NCBI RefSeq assembly: GCF_003386795.1
Contig: NZ_QTUC01000001.1
Coordinates: forward strand, 3,534,001-3,598,000
Direction: 5' to 3'
DNA: 64,000 bases
From: Thermasporomyces composti
GTDB lineage: Bacteria > Actinomycetota > Actinomycetes > Propionibacteriales > Actinopolymorphaceae
Shown here: piece after piece, positions 25,064 to 34,357 of the stretch
Layout of the letters: each line of letters begins with the position of its first letter
Numbering within the stretch: the stretch's first letter is position 1
Program-made: the position numbers and the translations under genes
The notes under the pieces: model-generated
Told to the model about the DNA's origin: nothing
What the model saw: only the letters and a program-made list of their open reading frames with translations
The model's database searches: none

Positions 25064-27082
25064 TCAGGCGGACCGGCGGAAGCCCTGCCGCGAGCGCAGG
25101 TAGTCAGCCACGACGTACTCACCCAATCGGTCGATGTCCGGCGTGAAGACGCGGCCACCGGCGCGACGCGCCACGGCGTCGACAAACCTCGCGAGTCCCT
25201 CGTCCTCGCCCAGCATGAAGATGTTCAACGTCGCGCCGTACCGGGTGAGCGCATCCACCTCGGCGATCGTCGCCCGCAGGGTCTCGTAGGTGGTCGGCCA
25301 CGAGAAGAAGGGCGTGCCGTCCGGTTCCAGGTGCGCGGTCGGCTCGCCGTCGGTGACGACGAGGACGACCGGCTCGGCGTCCGGATGCCGTCGCACGTGC
25401 CGGCTGGCGAGCATGAGCGCGTGCTGCAGGTTCGTGCCCTGGACCCACTCCGGCTCGACCTCGGCGAGCTGTACGGGGGACAATCGGCGAGCCATCCGGT
25501 CGAAGCCGATGATCTCCAGCGCGTCCTGGCGGTACCGCGTCGACACCAGGTGCGACAACGCCAACGCCGTCTGCTTCATCGGCCCCCAACGGCCCTCCAG
25601 GACCATCGAGTAGGACAGGTCGACGCAGAGGGCGACCGCCGCCGACGCTCGGCGCTCGGTCTCGGTGATCGCGAAGTCCTCGACCTGGAGGCGCACTCGA
25701 GGACGCGCCACCGCGCCGGCCCCTGCGGTCTGGAGGGAGCCCGGTGCCGACGCGCGCTCGCTCGCGGTGCGGAGCACGGCGTTGTGCACCGTGCGCGTGG
25801 CGTCGATCGGATGCTCGTCGCCGAAGCGCCACTCCCGGGTGGTCCCGGTCGGCTCGTCGGCCGCTCCGGTCCGTCGGTCGTCGTGGTCGCCCCGGCTCGG
25901 TGCCGTCATGTGCTGGAAGACCCGGCGGAGCGCGGTCTCGCCGAGCCGACGCAGCGCCTTCGGTGTGAGCCGCAGGCCGTCGGGGCCCCGCCCGAGGTAG
26001 CCCTGCCGCTCGAGCTCCCGCTCCAGCTCGCGCAACGCCTGCAGGTCGACGGCCGCGCCCTGGCCGAGCTGCCGCTCGAGAGTCTCGACGTCCACGTCGT
26101 CCAAGGTCGCGCCCGGGTGCTCCTGCGCGAGCTGTTCCGCCAGGGCCTCCAGGTCGGCCAGGTCGGCCACCGCCTCGACCGCCTCGCTGTAGCCGAGCGG
26201 CTGCTGCCCCTGGATGCGGGCCCGGGTCTGCGCGTCCAGACCCGGGCGGAGTGCGCGCAGGTTGTCCCGCAGGCGGGCGAGCTGGCCGGCGAGCTCGGGG
26301 TCGCTGAGGGCATGCCGCATGAGCTCGCTGAGCTCCTCGCGCTGCTCAGGTGACAGCGAGCGCATGAGACGTTCGGCGGCGGCCGCCCGGCGGGCCAGGG
26401 AGTCGATGAGCTCGTCGGTGTTCCGCGGGTTCTCCGGGAAGAGAGCCCCGTGGCGCTCCATGAAGGCGTTGAAGCGGTCAGTGGTGTCCTCGCCTCGCGC
26501 GTGGGCCTCGAGCAGGTCGTTGAGGTCGGCGAGCATCTCCCGGACCGCCTCGCTGGCCGCCGGATCCTGCCCCGACAGCGCCTGCTTGAGGCCGGCGAAC
26601 TGCGCGTCGAGCACCTCTCGGCGCAGCATCGCCTGGATCTGGCGGTAGATCTGGCGCGCTTCGTCAGAACGCCACTCGTACGACGCGAGCTCCCGAACCG
26701 CGCGGGCCGTCTCTCGCGGCAGGGTGTCCAGCTCCATCTCCCGCAGGCGGGCGTCGTCGCTGGGGTCGTGCGCGAGGACGTCCTTCTCGGCGGCCAACGC
26801 TTGGTCGAGCATCTGACGTACTCGGTCGATGATCCCGGCCAGGTCACCGCGGCGACGGACCTCCTCGCGGCGACGCCGGACTTGGTCGGCGAGCTCGTCG
26901 AGGCCGCGCCGGCCTTGGAGGCCGCGACGAAGGAGCTCGCGCAGCGCCTCGCGCAGGCTCGACCCCTCCAGCACCCGCCGGCCGAGCTCGTCGACCGCCG
27001 CCCGAACGTCGTACGGCGGGGCCAGCGGGTCAGGGCCGCCGCTCCAGGGGCCGTAGCGGAAGCGACGTGGGCGCTGGCTCAT
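25064..27082 (-). CDS. VWA-domain protein, chelatase-like partner of the AAA+ gene
   Basis: A 672-residue protein. The N-terminal two thirds are charged and helical (Arg/Glu-rich, many Leu heptads). The C-terminal VWA domain starts near residue 470 with a MIDAS-type VALCVDLSYSMVLEG and has further VVLVVTDGEPT. It probably works with the AAA+ ATPase encoded 30 bases upstream, as in magnesium-chelatase/MoxR-VWA pairs that use ATP to insert metal or remodel targets. The target is unknown. Both genes are on minus and likely one operon. Confidence 0.82.
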   Translation of the reverse strand: MSQRPRRFRYGPWSGGPDPLAPPYDVRAAVDELGRRVLEGSSLREALRELLRRGLQGRRGLDELADQVRRRREEVRRRGDLAGIIDRVRQMLDQALAAEKDVLAHDPSDDARLREMELDTLPRETARAVRELASYEWRSDEARQIYRQIQAMLRREVLDAQFAGLKQALSGQDPAASEAVREMLADLNDLLEAHARGEDTTDRFNAFMERHGALFPENPRNTDELIDSLARRAAAAERLMRSLSPEQREELSELMRHALSDPELAGQLARLRDNLRALRPGLDAQTRARIQGQQPLGYSEAVEAVADLADLEALAEQLAQEHPGATLDDVDVETLERQLGQGAAVDLQALRELERELERQGYLGRGPDGLRLTPKALRRLGETALRRVFQHMTAPSRGDHDDRRTGAADEPTGTTREWRFGDEHPIDATRTVHNAVLRTASERASAPGSLQTAGAGAVARPRVRLQVEDFAITETERRASAAVALCVDLSYSMVLEGRWGPMKQTALALSHLVSTRYRQDALEIIGFDRMARRLSPVQLAEVEPEWVQGTNLQHALMLASRHVRRHPDAEPVVLVVTDGEPTAHLEPDGTPFFSWPTTYETLRATIAEVDALTRYGATLNIFMLGEDEGLARFVDAVARRAGGRVFTPDIDRLGEYVVADYLRSRQGFRRSA

Positions 27083-27112
27083 GGCCGTCCTCCCAGGATC
27101 ATTCCGGCGGGC

Positions 27113-28495
27113 TCACGACCCGTAGTAGGTGACGCCGTCGATGGTCTCCTTGGACAGGCGTTTGGTCAGGTGCAGACCTTCGAGGACGAACTCCACCGCG
27201 GCGGCGACCTCGCCGGGCTCCGCGGCGTCACCCATCCCGAGCCGGTCCAAGACCTTGGCCAGGCCGGGCACGGTGCCCATCTGCTCAAGCAGCTCGTCGG
27301 CCCGGGTCAGCTCGCTCGTCTCGACGACCGTTCCCTCGGTGAACCGCTCGGTGAAGCCCGTGAGGTCGAGCCCACGCAGGTGCTCGCGGAACGACTCGGC
27401 CGTGGCGAGTCTGAGCTGGTGCTCGAAGATCTCAGCCTCGCGGCCCTCCTCGCCCATCTCGAACTCGACCTTGCCGTGCAGGGTGGGCAGCATGCCCGGC
27501 AGGTCACAGACGCGGGCGACCGGCGTCTGTTCCCCGGTCAAGGCCGCGCGGCGCAGCGCCGAGGCGGCCACGCTCTCCGCCGCGCTGATCGCGAACCGCG
27601 CCGACACCCCGGAGCGCTGGTCGACGGACGGAGACTCGCGGAGCCCTCGGGTGAGGCGGGCCACGATGTCGAGCAGGTGGTCGGGCACTGGCGCGACCAG
27701 TCGAGCCTCCTGGCGGATGAGCGCCACCTCGTCCTCGACCCGGAGCGGGTAGTGCGTGCGGATCTCGGCGCCGAAGCGGTCCTTGATCGGGGTGATGATC
27801 CGGCCGCGGTTGGTGTAGTCCTCCGGGTTCGCCGAGGCGATCAGGAGCAGGTCGAGGGGCAGGCGCAGGGTGTACCCCCGGATCTGGATGTCCCGCTCCT
27901 CCAAGACGTTGAACAACGCCACCTGGATGCGTTCGGCCAGGTCGGGAAGCTCGTTGATCGCGAAGATGCCCCGGTTGGTGCGGGGGACCAGACCGTAGTG
28001 GACCGTCTCGGGGTCACCGAGCGTCCGTCCCTCGGCGACCCGGATCGGGTCGACGTCCCCCACCAAATCCCCGACGCTGGTGTCCGGCGTCGCGAGCTTC
28101 TCGCCGTAGCGCTCCTCGCGGTGCTTCCACGCGACCGGAAGGTCGTCGCCGGCCTCCTGGGCCAGGCGCCGGCAGCGGGCACACACCGGAGCGTACGGGT
28201 GGTCGTTGATCTCGCAGCCGTCGATGACCGGCGTCCATTCGTCGAGCAACCCGACCAGGGTTCGCATCAGCCGGGTCTTGCCTTGCCCGCGCTCGCCGAG
28301 CAGCACGGTGTCGTGGCCGGCGAGCAGCGCGCGCTGCAGCTGGGGCACGACGGTCTCGTCGAAGCCCACGATGCCGGGGAACGGGTTCCTGCCCTCGCGA
28401 AGGGCGGCGAGCAGGTTCCGCCGGATCTCTTCCTTGACGGTGCGGTGCTCGTGGTTGGTGGCGCGCAGCGCGCCCAAGGTCGTGGGTCGAGTCAC
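27113..28495 (-). CDS. AAA+ ATPase, magnesium-chelatase I-like (MoxR-type)
   Basis: A 460-residue ATPase. Walker A GERGQGKTRLM is near residue 88; a CARCRR cysteine pair follows near 130; Walker B region GIFAINELPDL; sensor element LLLIASANPEDYTNRGRI; C-terminal lid domain. The two-cysteine insertion is a feature of this subgroup. It precedes the VWA gene by 30 bases. The GTG start has a TANNNT box 7 bases upstream and no ribosome site, so it is probably leaderless. Confidence 0.85.
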   Translation of the reverse strand: MTRPTTLGALRATNHEHRTVKEEIRRNLLAALREGRNPFPGIVGFDETVVPQLQRALLAGHDTVLLGERGQGKTRLMRTLVGLLDEWTPVIDGCEINDHPYAPVCARCRRLAQEAGDDLPVAWKHREERYGEKLATPDTSVGDLVGDVDPIRVAEGRTLGDPETVHYGLVPRTNRGIFAINELPDLAERIQVALFNVLEERDIQIRGYTLRLPLDLLLIASANPEDYTNRGRIITPIKDRFGAEIRTHYPLRVEDEVALIRQEARLVAPVPDHLLDIVARLTRGLRESPSVDQRSGVSARFAISAAESVAASALRRAALTGEQTPVARVCDLPGMLPTLHGKVEFEMGEEGREAEIFEHQLRLATAESFREHLRGLDLTGFTERFTEGTVVETSELTRADELLEQMGTVPGLAKVLDRLGMGDAAEPGEVAAAVEFVLEGLHLTKRLSKETIDGVTYYGS

Positions 28496-28502
28496 GACCT
28501 CG

Positions 28503-28508
28503 ACCGTA
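28503..28508 (-). promoter_or_regulatory. -10 box of the leaderless AAA+/VWA operon
   Basis: On minus, TACGGT lies 7 bases before the GTG at 28495. Confidence 0.5.
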
Positions 28509-28565
28509 CGTCGACCGTCTCCATTCCGGGAGGGCTTGGCGCCAAATGTCGAGGCGCCGGACCCG

Positions 28566-30200
28566 TCAAAGGTCGTCGGGGAGAGGGCTGGCGCGGATCT
28601 CCACGCGGTTCTTGCCCTGTCGCTTCGCCCGCAGCAGCGCCTCGTCGGCGGCGGCGAGCAGCTGGGTCCGTGTCGCGCCGTTCCAGGACTGCGCGAGCCC
28701 CGCGGTGATCCGGATGCGACGGCCTTCCGGCAGGCAGTTCCACACCCGGTCGGCGATCCGCTGCCGAAGACCGTCGATCAGCTCGTACGCCTGCTCCGCG
28801 GTGCGGTTGGGCAGGACGATGACGAACTCCTCCCCGCCGAAGCGCGCGATCGCGTCGTCGGAGGACAGTGCGGCACGCATCTCCTGGGCGAGCTCGCGGA
28901 GCAGGTCGTCCCCGACCAGGTGGGACAGCTCGTCGTTGACGCTCTTGAAGTCGTCGATGTCGATGAACGCCACCGAGAGGGGGCGCCGGGTCGCGGCCGA
29001 CTCGACCAGCAGCTCCGGCAGCCGGATCTCGATCAGCCGGCGGTTGCCGAGGCCGGTCAGCGGGTCGGTGAGGTAGGCGGCCGCCCGACGGCGCAGCTCG
29101 TCTTGGACCCGCTCGGTGGCCAGGCGTTCCTCGAACGACTGGACTCGGGCGCGCCGCTCCTCCCATCGGTCGCGGACGAGGACCTCGGTGAGCCGGGCGA
29201 AGGCCTCGGTCGCCGGCGAGGTGCCCTCCCTGCGGCGGACCAGCTCGGCGTACTCGCGATAGGCGCGCGCCGTGGCGACGTGCAGGCGGGGGAGAGAGTC
29301 GCCGAGGGTCCTGGCGTGCTCGGCGTACTCGAGCGCCCGGTCGAGGTCGCCCGCGTTGGCCCACGCGCGAGCCAGGGCGAGGTGCCCCACCAGGGTGGCC
29401 TCATAGCGTTGGGTGGAGGTGACCGCCCCGATGTTGGCGCGCAGCTCCGGGATGACGCTCTCACCTTCGCCGAGCATGGCCCGCGCGGCGCAGGCCTGCA
29501 CGACGACCTCGCGTGGCCAGTACGACCGGTCGATCACGTCGACTCCCCGTGGGGCCGACTGGAACGCCTCGAGCGTCAGGCGGTAGTGCTCGCGGGCCTC
29601 GTCGAGCTCGCCGATGAGCTCCAGCTCCGAGGCCCAGTTCAGCTGAAGCCAGCCGCTGTTGTACGCGTACAGGGTGTGCAGCATGGCGTCGGAGAGCTCC
29701 TCGGCCACCCCGCGGAGCCGCTCCAGCCACGCCATGGCGAACTCGTAGAGGTCGAGCCGGACCATCGCCAACACCGCCGCGTTGATGGCGTGCCCCATGG
29801 CGTAGCCAGGGGTGGTCTGCTGCTCCTCGAGGAGCACGACGGCCCGGGCCAGCTGGTCGTACGCCGGCTCGAAACGGTTACGCAGCAGGAGAGCCATGGA
29901 GCGGAGGGCGTGGCCGAACGCCTCCCAGATCCGGTCGCCGCCGAGTGGCTCGGCGAGCCGGATCATCTCCTGGGCTTCCTCGTCGGCCGCGTCGAGCAGG
30001 TGGAGCTCATGGAAGGACGCGAACCTGACGAATCGCAGCCACTGAGCGCGGTCGTATGCGTGCTGGTTGAGCGCCTCGGCGAGCAGACCGTCGACTTCGG
30101 TCAGGACGTGGCGGGCCTCCCCTGACTGGGCTCGCACCAGCAGCCTGGTGATGTCGGCGAGCTCGGCCGGACGCGGCTTCATCTGCGCCACCTCGCTCAC
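28566..30200 (-). CDS. Diguanylate cyclase (GGDEF) with helical-repeat N-terminus
   Basis: A 544-residue cytoplasmic protein. Residues about 1-360 are an all-helical TPR-like array (repeated Ala/Leu-rich helix pairs, e.g. ALARAWANAGDLDRALEYAEHA). The GGDEF domain begins with YLTDPLTGLGNRRLIEIRL and carries RFGGEEFVIVLPN as active site. The allosteric I-site RxxD, expected five residues before GGEEF, is SSDD here, so product inhibition by c-di-GMP is probably absent. No membrane segment. GTG start at 30200; an ATG six codons later is an alternative. It is separate from the AAA+ gene by 70 bases. Confidence 0.9.
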   Translation of the reverse strand: MSEVAQMKPRPAELADITRLLVRAQSGEARHVLTEVDGLLAEALNQHAYDRAQWLRFVRFASFHELHLLDAADEEAQEMIRLAEPLGGDRIWEAFGHALRSMALLLRNRFEPAYDQLARAVVLLEEQQTTPGYAMGHAINAAVLAMVRLDLYEFAMAWLERLRGVAEELSDAMLHTLYAYNSGWLQLNWASELELIGELDEAREHYRLTLEAFQSAPRGVDVIDRSYWPREVVVQACAARAMLGEGESVIPELRANIGAVTSTQRYEATLVGHLALARAWANAGDLDRALEYAEHARTLGDSLPRLHVATARAYREYAELVRRREGTSPATEAFARLTEVLVRDRWEERRARVQSFEERLATERVQDELRRRAAAYLTDPLTGLGNRRLIEIRLPELLVESAATRRPLSVAFIDIDDFKSVNDELSHLVGDDLLRELAQEMRAALSSDDAIARFGGEEFVIVLPNRTAEQAYELIDGLRQRIADRVWNCLPEGRRIRITAGLAQSWNGATRTQLLAAADEALLRAKRQGKNRVEIRASPLPDDL

Positions 30201-30916
30201 CGTCTTCCTCGACGGCTGTCGATCAACTGGCGCGTGGTCCCCCCGGCAGGAACCATCACGGTCTCCTCACATTGTCGTCGCGTCAGTCACTTGATCAGCG
30301 CTTTCTGCTATTCGGCTGTTCGTCGGACCGATGTGCTGTTCATACCGGACCCGGTGGTCGACGCTCTCGCGAGGTCCGGTTTCGGAACGGCCCGCCGCTC
30401 CAAAGTCACGACACACCGGACGATTCGCACGCGCAGGGTACCGAGCGGGCGACATGGCGCGTTCCGCGGGCGGGTTTCGTGGGGCCAGACTGCCCACGGT
30501 CGTCAGGCGGGCCGCTGGTGGCGATGCCGGGGAAGTGGCCCCTCCTCGACGATGGGCAGCCTCACGGGTTTCGATGATCGAATCGGTCGGCAAGAGCGAG
30601 GCTCGCCATTGTCTCGACCTCAGCGACGAGTGACCGACAATCGGACACCCGTGGGCGAATCAAGATCCACTCATCTCACGACCGGTCATTCGGTCAGTGT
30701 CGCTGTGACAGTCAATCGTCAATTTGGTATTGACGCTTCATCGCCGACACTCGGTCGCCGTGCGGTCACCTCGTCGTGGGTGACGACCAGATCGGTGTGC
30801 ACGTCGTGGGACGGGGTAGAACCGAGACGGCGGTCGTGCGTCTGCCTGGCGGCAACCCGGGACGCGTCCCGGGCGCTGCGCGCACCTCGGCGGCGTCGCG
30901 GGGAGGGGGGGTTGCC
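30201..30916. other. Long divergent intergenic region upstream of dps
   Basis: About 715 bases without a supported gene. Just before dps there are several short inverted repeats: GACCG/CGGTC at 30681-30696 (6-base spacer) and GTCAAT...ATTGAC around 30712-30734. These lie in a locally AT-richer stretch that probably contains the dps promoter. Nothing else is recognised. Confidence 0.5.
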
Positions 30917-31381
30917 GTGGGTGCACATCGAGCCTCGCCCCTCGGGCCCGGCTCCAAGGTGGCGAGGTTCCTGCAGCCGATGCTCGTCGACCTGCTCGCC
31001 CTGGTGCTGAACGGCCGTCAGGCGCTGTGGCACCTACGCGGGCATCAACGCGTTCGCTTCCGACTGGAGCTCCTCGTCAGCGATGCCTGGCGGTTCGCCG
31101 ACGAGGTTGCCGCACGCATGGTGTCTCTCGGGGTGCCGGCGGACGGTCGTCCGAGCACGGTGACGACGACAACGAGCGTGCCCGAGCTCGTGGCCGGTTT
31201 CCTCACCGAGGACAAGACCGTCAGCGCCGTCGTGGACCAGGTCGAGGCCGTCCTCGCCCGAGCTCGGGACGCGGTCGCCTGCCTGGCGGAGGTCGACCCG
31301 GTGAGTCGCGGCGTCGCCGTCGACCTCGTCCGGCGGCTCGAGAGCCACCGGGTCGTGCTCGTCGGCCGCCAGCCGCTGTGA
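30917..31381 (+). CDS. Dps-family ferritin-like protein
   Basis: A 154-residue four-helix-bundle protein. LVDLLALVLNGRQALWHLRG corresponds to the first helix with the W-H ferroxidase-type ligands, and RLELLVSDAWRFADEVAARMVSLG to the second, with the conserved D...E positions. PADGR then follows as in Dps (VPxDGR). It probably stores iron and protects DNA from oxidants. GTG at 30917 has a purine-rich GGGAGGGG site about 7 bases upstream; the frame stays open further upstream, but without similarity. It is convergent with the sulfatase gene, 13 bases apart. Confidence 0.78.
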   Translation: MGAHRASPLGPGSKVARFLQPMLVDLLALVLNGRQALWHLRGHQRVRFRLELLVSDAWRFADEVAARMVSLGVPADGRPSTVTTTTSVPELVAGFLTEDKTVSAVVDQVEAVLARARDAVACLAEVDPVSRGVAVDLVRRLESHRVVLVGRQPL

Positions 31382-31394
31382 CGCGGTGAGGCGG

Positions 31395-32825
31395 TCAGCT
31401 CGGCAAAAGGGTCAAAGGCTGTCGACCTGGGACGAGATCGGCCCCTTCGACGTAGCCCTCGGGACGGCCCCGCAGCTCGCCGATCAGCCGCGCTCGCCAG
31501 GCCGCCAGCTCGTCGCGGTGCGCGGAGTAGCTGGCGAGGTTGCGAGTCTCGTGGGGGTCAGCGGTGAGGTCGAAGAGCTGCTCGGTGCCCGTCCCGGACA
31601 TCCAGACGTACTTGCGTCGACCGTCGGTCAACCATTGCAGGGACTGGCCGAGCAAGGTGTGCTCACCGTGAAGGTACGGTCGCCAGCCGTCGACGCGCTG
31701 CCCGCGGGCGAGCGGCGCGACACTGCGTCCCTCCACCTGGTCGGGGATGGGGAGGCCGGCGAGGTCGAGCAGGGTCGGCATGACGTCGCGCAGCTCGACC
31801 ACCTCGTCGCGCACGATGCCAGGTCCCAGGCCAGGGCCGGCCAGCAGGAAGGGGATCCGGGCCGAGCCCTCGTACGGGAAGCCCTTGCGGAACAGGTGGT
31901 GCTCACCGAGCATCTCGCCGTGGTCGGCGACGAAGCACACGTAGGTGTTGTCGGCCAGCCCGAACTCGGCCAGGTGCTCGAGGAACCGGTTGATCTGCAG
32001 GTCAATGTGGGCCATGTGGCCGTAGTAGCCGGCGCGGGCGCGCTGGAGCACCGGCTGCGGCATCCGCGCGACGAACGCGTCGTGACGGTGGTCCTCACGG
32101 TGCTCGGCGTAGTCGTCCACCCACGATCCGACGATCGGCTCGTACGGCGGCGTGTCGAGGTACTGCTCGAACGCCCACCGAGGCGGGTCGTACGGCGGAT
32201 GGGGACGGTGGAACGACAGGTACAGGAAGAACGGCGCCGTCGGGTCCCGCCGATACAGCCATGAGATGGCCTGCGTCACCACCCACGTGGTCGGGTGCAG
32301 CGACTCGTCCTTGTCCCAGGGGCGGGCCACCACGGAGTTGCAGTTGACGCCGTGGTCGAAGTAGTCGGCGACGGCGCTCTGTCCCGCCTGCTCCCGGAGC
32401 CACGGCAGGTAGTCGTCGTACTCCTCGACCGGCCGGGACCGGCGCCGGTTGAAGTGGGAGTAGCCGTCGTGGAGCAGCACGTTGTCGAAGCCGATCCGGG
32501 CACGAGTCGGATGGACGTGCATCTTGCCGATCGCCTGGGTCTGGTAGCCGTGCCGCCGGAACTCGCCCGGCAAGGTCGTCTTGACGTCGAAGGGAACGCC
32601 GTCCTGGTATCCGACCCGGCGGTGCGTGCGCTGGGAGAGCCCGGTCATCAGCGCCATGCGTGCGGGGACGCAGGTGGGCGTCGCGGAGTAGGCGCGCCGG
32701 AACCGGGCCCCACGCTGGGCGAGCTGGTCCAGGTGCGGCGTGTGGACGACCGGATGTCCGTCGGCCGAGAGACAGTCACCGCGCCACTGGTCGACGCAGA
32801 TCAGGACGACGTTGGGTGGTGTCAT
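31395..32825 (-). CDS. Type I sulfatase
   Basis: A 476-residue alkaline-phosphatase-fold hydrolase. N-terminal NVVLICVDQWRGD supplies metal-binding aspartates; the formylglycine motif CVPAR is at residues 52-56 (C52 is converted by a maturase encoded elsewhere). Later VADHGEMLGEHHL carries the second metal-ligand pair and IGKMHVHP the conserved lysine. No signal peptide is seen, so it is probably cytoplasmic. It likely cleaves a small organic or carbohydrate sulfate ester. The ATG at 32825 is preferred to an in-frame ATG seven codons upstream because the conserved strand begins there. Confidence 0.9.
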   Translation of the reverse strand: MTPPNVVLICVDQWRGDCLSADGHPVVHTPHLDQLAQRGARFRRAYSATPTCVPARMALMTGLSQRTHRRVGYQDGVPFDVKTTLPGEFRRHGYQTQAIGKMHVHPTRARIGFDNVLLHDGYSHFNRRRSRPVEEYDDYLPWLREQAGQSAVADYFDHGVNCNSVVARPWDKDESLHPTTWVVTQAISWLYRRDPTAPFFLYLSFHRPHPPYDPPRWAFEQYLDTPPYEPIVGSWVDDYAEHREDHRHDAFVARMPQPVLQRARAGYYGHMAHIDLQINRFLEHLAEFGLADNTYVCFVADHGEMLGEHHLFRKGFPYEGSARIPFLLAGPGLGPGIVRDEVVELRDVMPTLLDLAGLPIPDQVEGRSVAPLARGQRVDGWRPYLHGEHTLLGQSLQWLTDGRRKYVWMSGTGTEQLFDLTADPHETRNLASYSAHRDELAAWRARLIGELRGRPEGYVEGADLVPGRQPLTLLPS

Positions 32826-32951
32826 CGCCCGCCCTTCGTGCCACACGTGGATGGAAACGACGCCCGAACGTATCGGCCCGGTTGAGCGAGGCTCAACGCC
32901 GTGTTCGGTGATCCGGACGGGCTGGCCGGTGCTGGCCGCGAGCTCTCCAGG

Positions 32952-33524
32952 TCAGCGGACGTCCTCCGACGCCTCCGTGGAGGTGCGCCCCTCCTGGGCA
33001 GCGCGTGCGGTGGCCAGCGCGCGGAGAACGTCGAGCTGTCCGACGGCGCGCGCGGTCTCCTGAATGACGTGGGCGTAGATCCAGCGCACGGTACGACGCT
33101 TGCCGCCGACGAGGTTGGGTGTCGTGCTGTCGGCGCGCAGGCCCGACAGCGTCTGGTCGGAGCGGCTCCACTCGGCGCGGTAGTCCTCCACCACGCTGTG
33201 GGGAGTGTCGGTGTCGGTCAGCTGAACGTCGGGATCGGTGTCGGCGTCCTGCGACAGGAGGGGCAGGTCGGAGCCACCCGTGACGATCGAGATCCACCAG
33301 CGCTCGAGCGCGGTCAGTCGCTTGATCACACCGAGCGGGCTGGGCAGCGAGGGCAAGGGTGGGGTACGAAGATCGACCGGATCCAGCCCGGCGAGCTGGT
33401 TGACCGCGGTGACCCGCAGGAACTGCAGCAGCTCGCGCTGGAGGCGGAGCTCGTCGTGGGCCCACGTCGCGGGTTCCTCCACGCTCAGCGGCTCGATGCG
33501 ATCATTCGAACTCGCGTTCGACAT
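32952..33524 (-). CDS. DinB-family (DUF664-like) protein
   Basis: A 190-residue four-helix protein of the DinB/mycothiol-dependent-enzyme superfamily. Residues about 15-170 match the actinobacterial pattern with LVGGKRRTVRWIYAHVIQETARAVGQLDVLRAL near the C-terminus, which contains the H-x3-E/H metal-ligand region. Such proteins often act as metal-dependent thiol transferases using mycothiol; the substrate is unknown. ATG at 33524 is set by a leaderless -10 box; an ATG five codons earlier would lie before it. Confidence 0.8.
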   Translation of the reverse strand: MSNASSNDRIEPLSVEEPATWAHDELRLQRELLQFLRVTAVNQLAGLDPVDLRTPPLPSLPSPLGVIKRLTALERWWISIVTGGSDLPLLSQDADTDPDVQLTDTDTPHSVVEDYRAEWSRSDQTLSGLRADSTTPNLVGGKRRTVRWIYAHVIQETARAVGQLDVLRALATARAAQEGRTSTEASEDVR

Positions 33525-33530
33525 GTGTTC

Positions 33531-33536
33531 ACTGTA
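33531..33536 (-). promoter_or_regulatory. -10 box of the leaderless DinB-family gene
   Basis: On minus, TACAGT lies 6 bases before the ATG at 33524. Confidence 0.5.
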
Positions 33537-33705
33537 CATCCCGCGCGATCACCGGCGGATCGTGGCACCGGCCGCCTGGCGCTGACGAGCGGCGGTACCG
33601 GGCCACATCGTCGGGCCGCTCCGTTCGTGGCGGAGGGGTGGCCCTCGGCGCCAGGGACCACCGTCATCTCGCCGCAGGTCCCAGGGCAGGGGCCGGTGTG
33701 GGACC

Positions 33706-33724
33706 TAAGGTGAGGCTCGCCTTA
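33706..33724. promoter_or_regulatory. IdeR/DtxR-type iron box
   Basis: A 19-base imperfect palindrome reading TAAGGTGAGGCTCGCCTTA. It matches the iron-box consensus TTAGGTTAGGCTAACCTAA at 14 of 19 positions, including the AGGxxAGGCT core. It ends 41 bases before the start of the unknown gene at 33766, a repressing position, and implies induction under iron limitation. Confidence 0.7.
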
Positions 33725-33765
33725 CCATCGGTGCCGCATCTGGGAGAAGACGACGAAGCGAGGTC

Positions 33766-34296
33766 ATGGTGTCGGGCGACATGGCGCCGGTGATCGCGGC
33801 GACCACGCGCTGGCTGCTCGGCGCGTACGCCGCGCCCGAGGGCCCGTTCAGCTCGGCGCTCGCGGAGGCCCAGGCTCGACAGGCGGTGACCGTCGCGGCC
33901 TACCTGCGCTACCCGACGGCGGTCGACGCCGCCCTCCTCGTCATGGCCGGACCGGGTGGATCAGCCCGCCTTGACCGGCTGTGCCTCGGTCACACCGAGA
34001 TCGACTACCTCGACGAGCGTCACGCCTGGCGGACCTGGGTCGACGAGGTTCTCGCGAGCTGGGCCGCCTGCTTGCTGTCCGATCACGGACTCGCCCGTCG
34101 CGCCGTGGCAGCGGTCGCGCGGTCCGAGCACCTGGCTGGACTCTGCCGCGAGTTCCGCTGCCTGACCGCCCCCGACGACACCGAGTGCCGGGCGGCCGCG
34201 TTGCTGCGCCACCCGGATCTCCTGGCGCCGGTCGCGGACCTCCATCGTGCCGAGCTCCTGCGACACCTGGAGCTCGGCACCGTCGACGCGGCCTGA
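33766..34296 (+). CDS. Unrecognised protein under a probable iron box
   Basis: A 176-residue, Ala/Leu-rich, mostly helical soluble protein with no signal peptide or membrane segment. Notable features are DERHAWRTWVDEVLASWAACL in the middle and several Cys and His residues (about five of each) that could bind metal or cofactor. I recognise no family. The iron box immediately upstream suggests a role in iron acquisition, siderophore release or iron-sparing. It is convergent with the hemerythrin gene and not part of a longer operon. Confidence 0.7.
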   Translation: MVSGDMAPVIAATTRWLLGAYAAPEGPFSSALAEAQARQAVTVAAYLRYPTAVDAALLVMAGPGGSARLDRLCLGHTEIDYLDERHAWRTWVDEVLASWAACLLSDHGLARRAVAAVARSEHLAGLCREFRCLTAPDDTECRAAALLRHPDLLAPVADLHRAELLRHLELGTVDAA

Positions 34297-34357
34297 GAAC
34301 CCCGGTGTGCCGGCAGGGCAGCACGCGCGGACAGTCGGGACCGGTCCGTCGGACGGC

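Noticed and set aside
28206-30125. Long plus-strand frame opposite the AAA+ and cyclase genes
   Set aside because: Shadow of strongly supported minus-strand genes with recognisable catalytic motifs.
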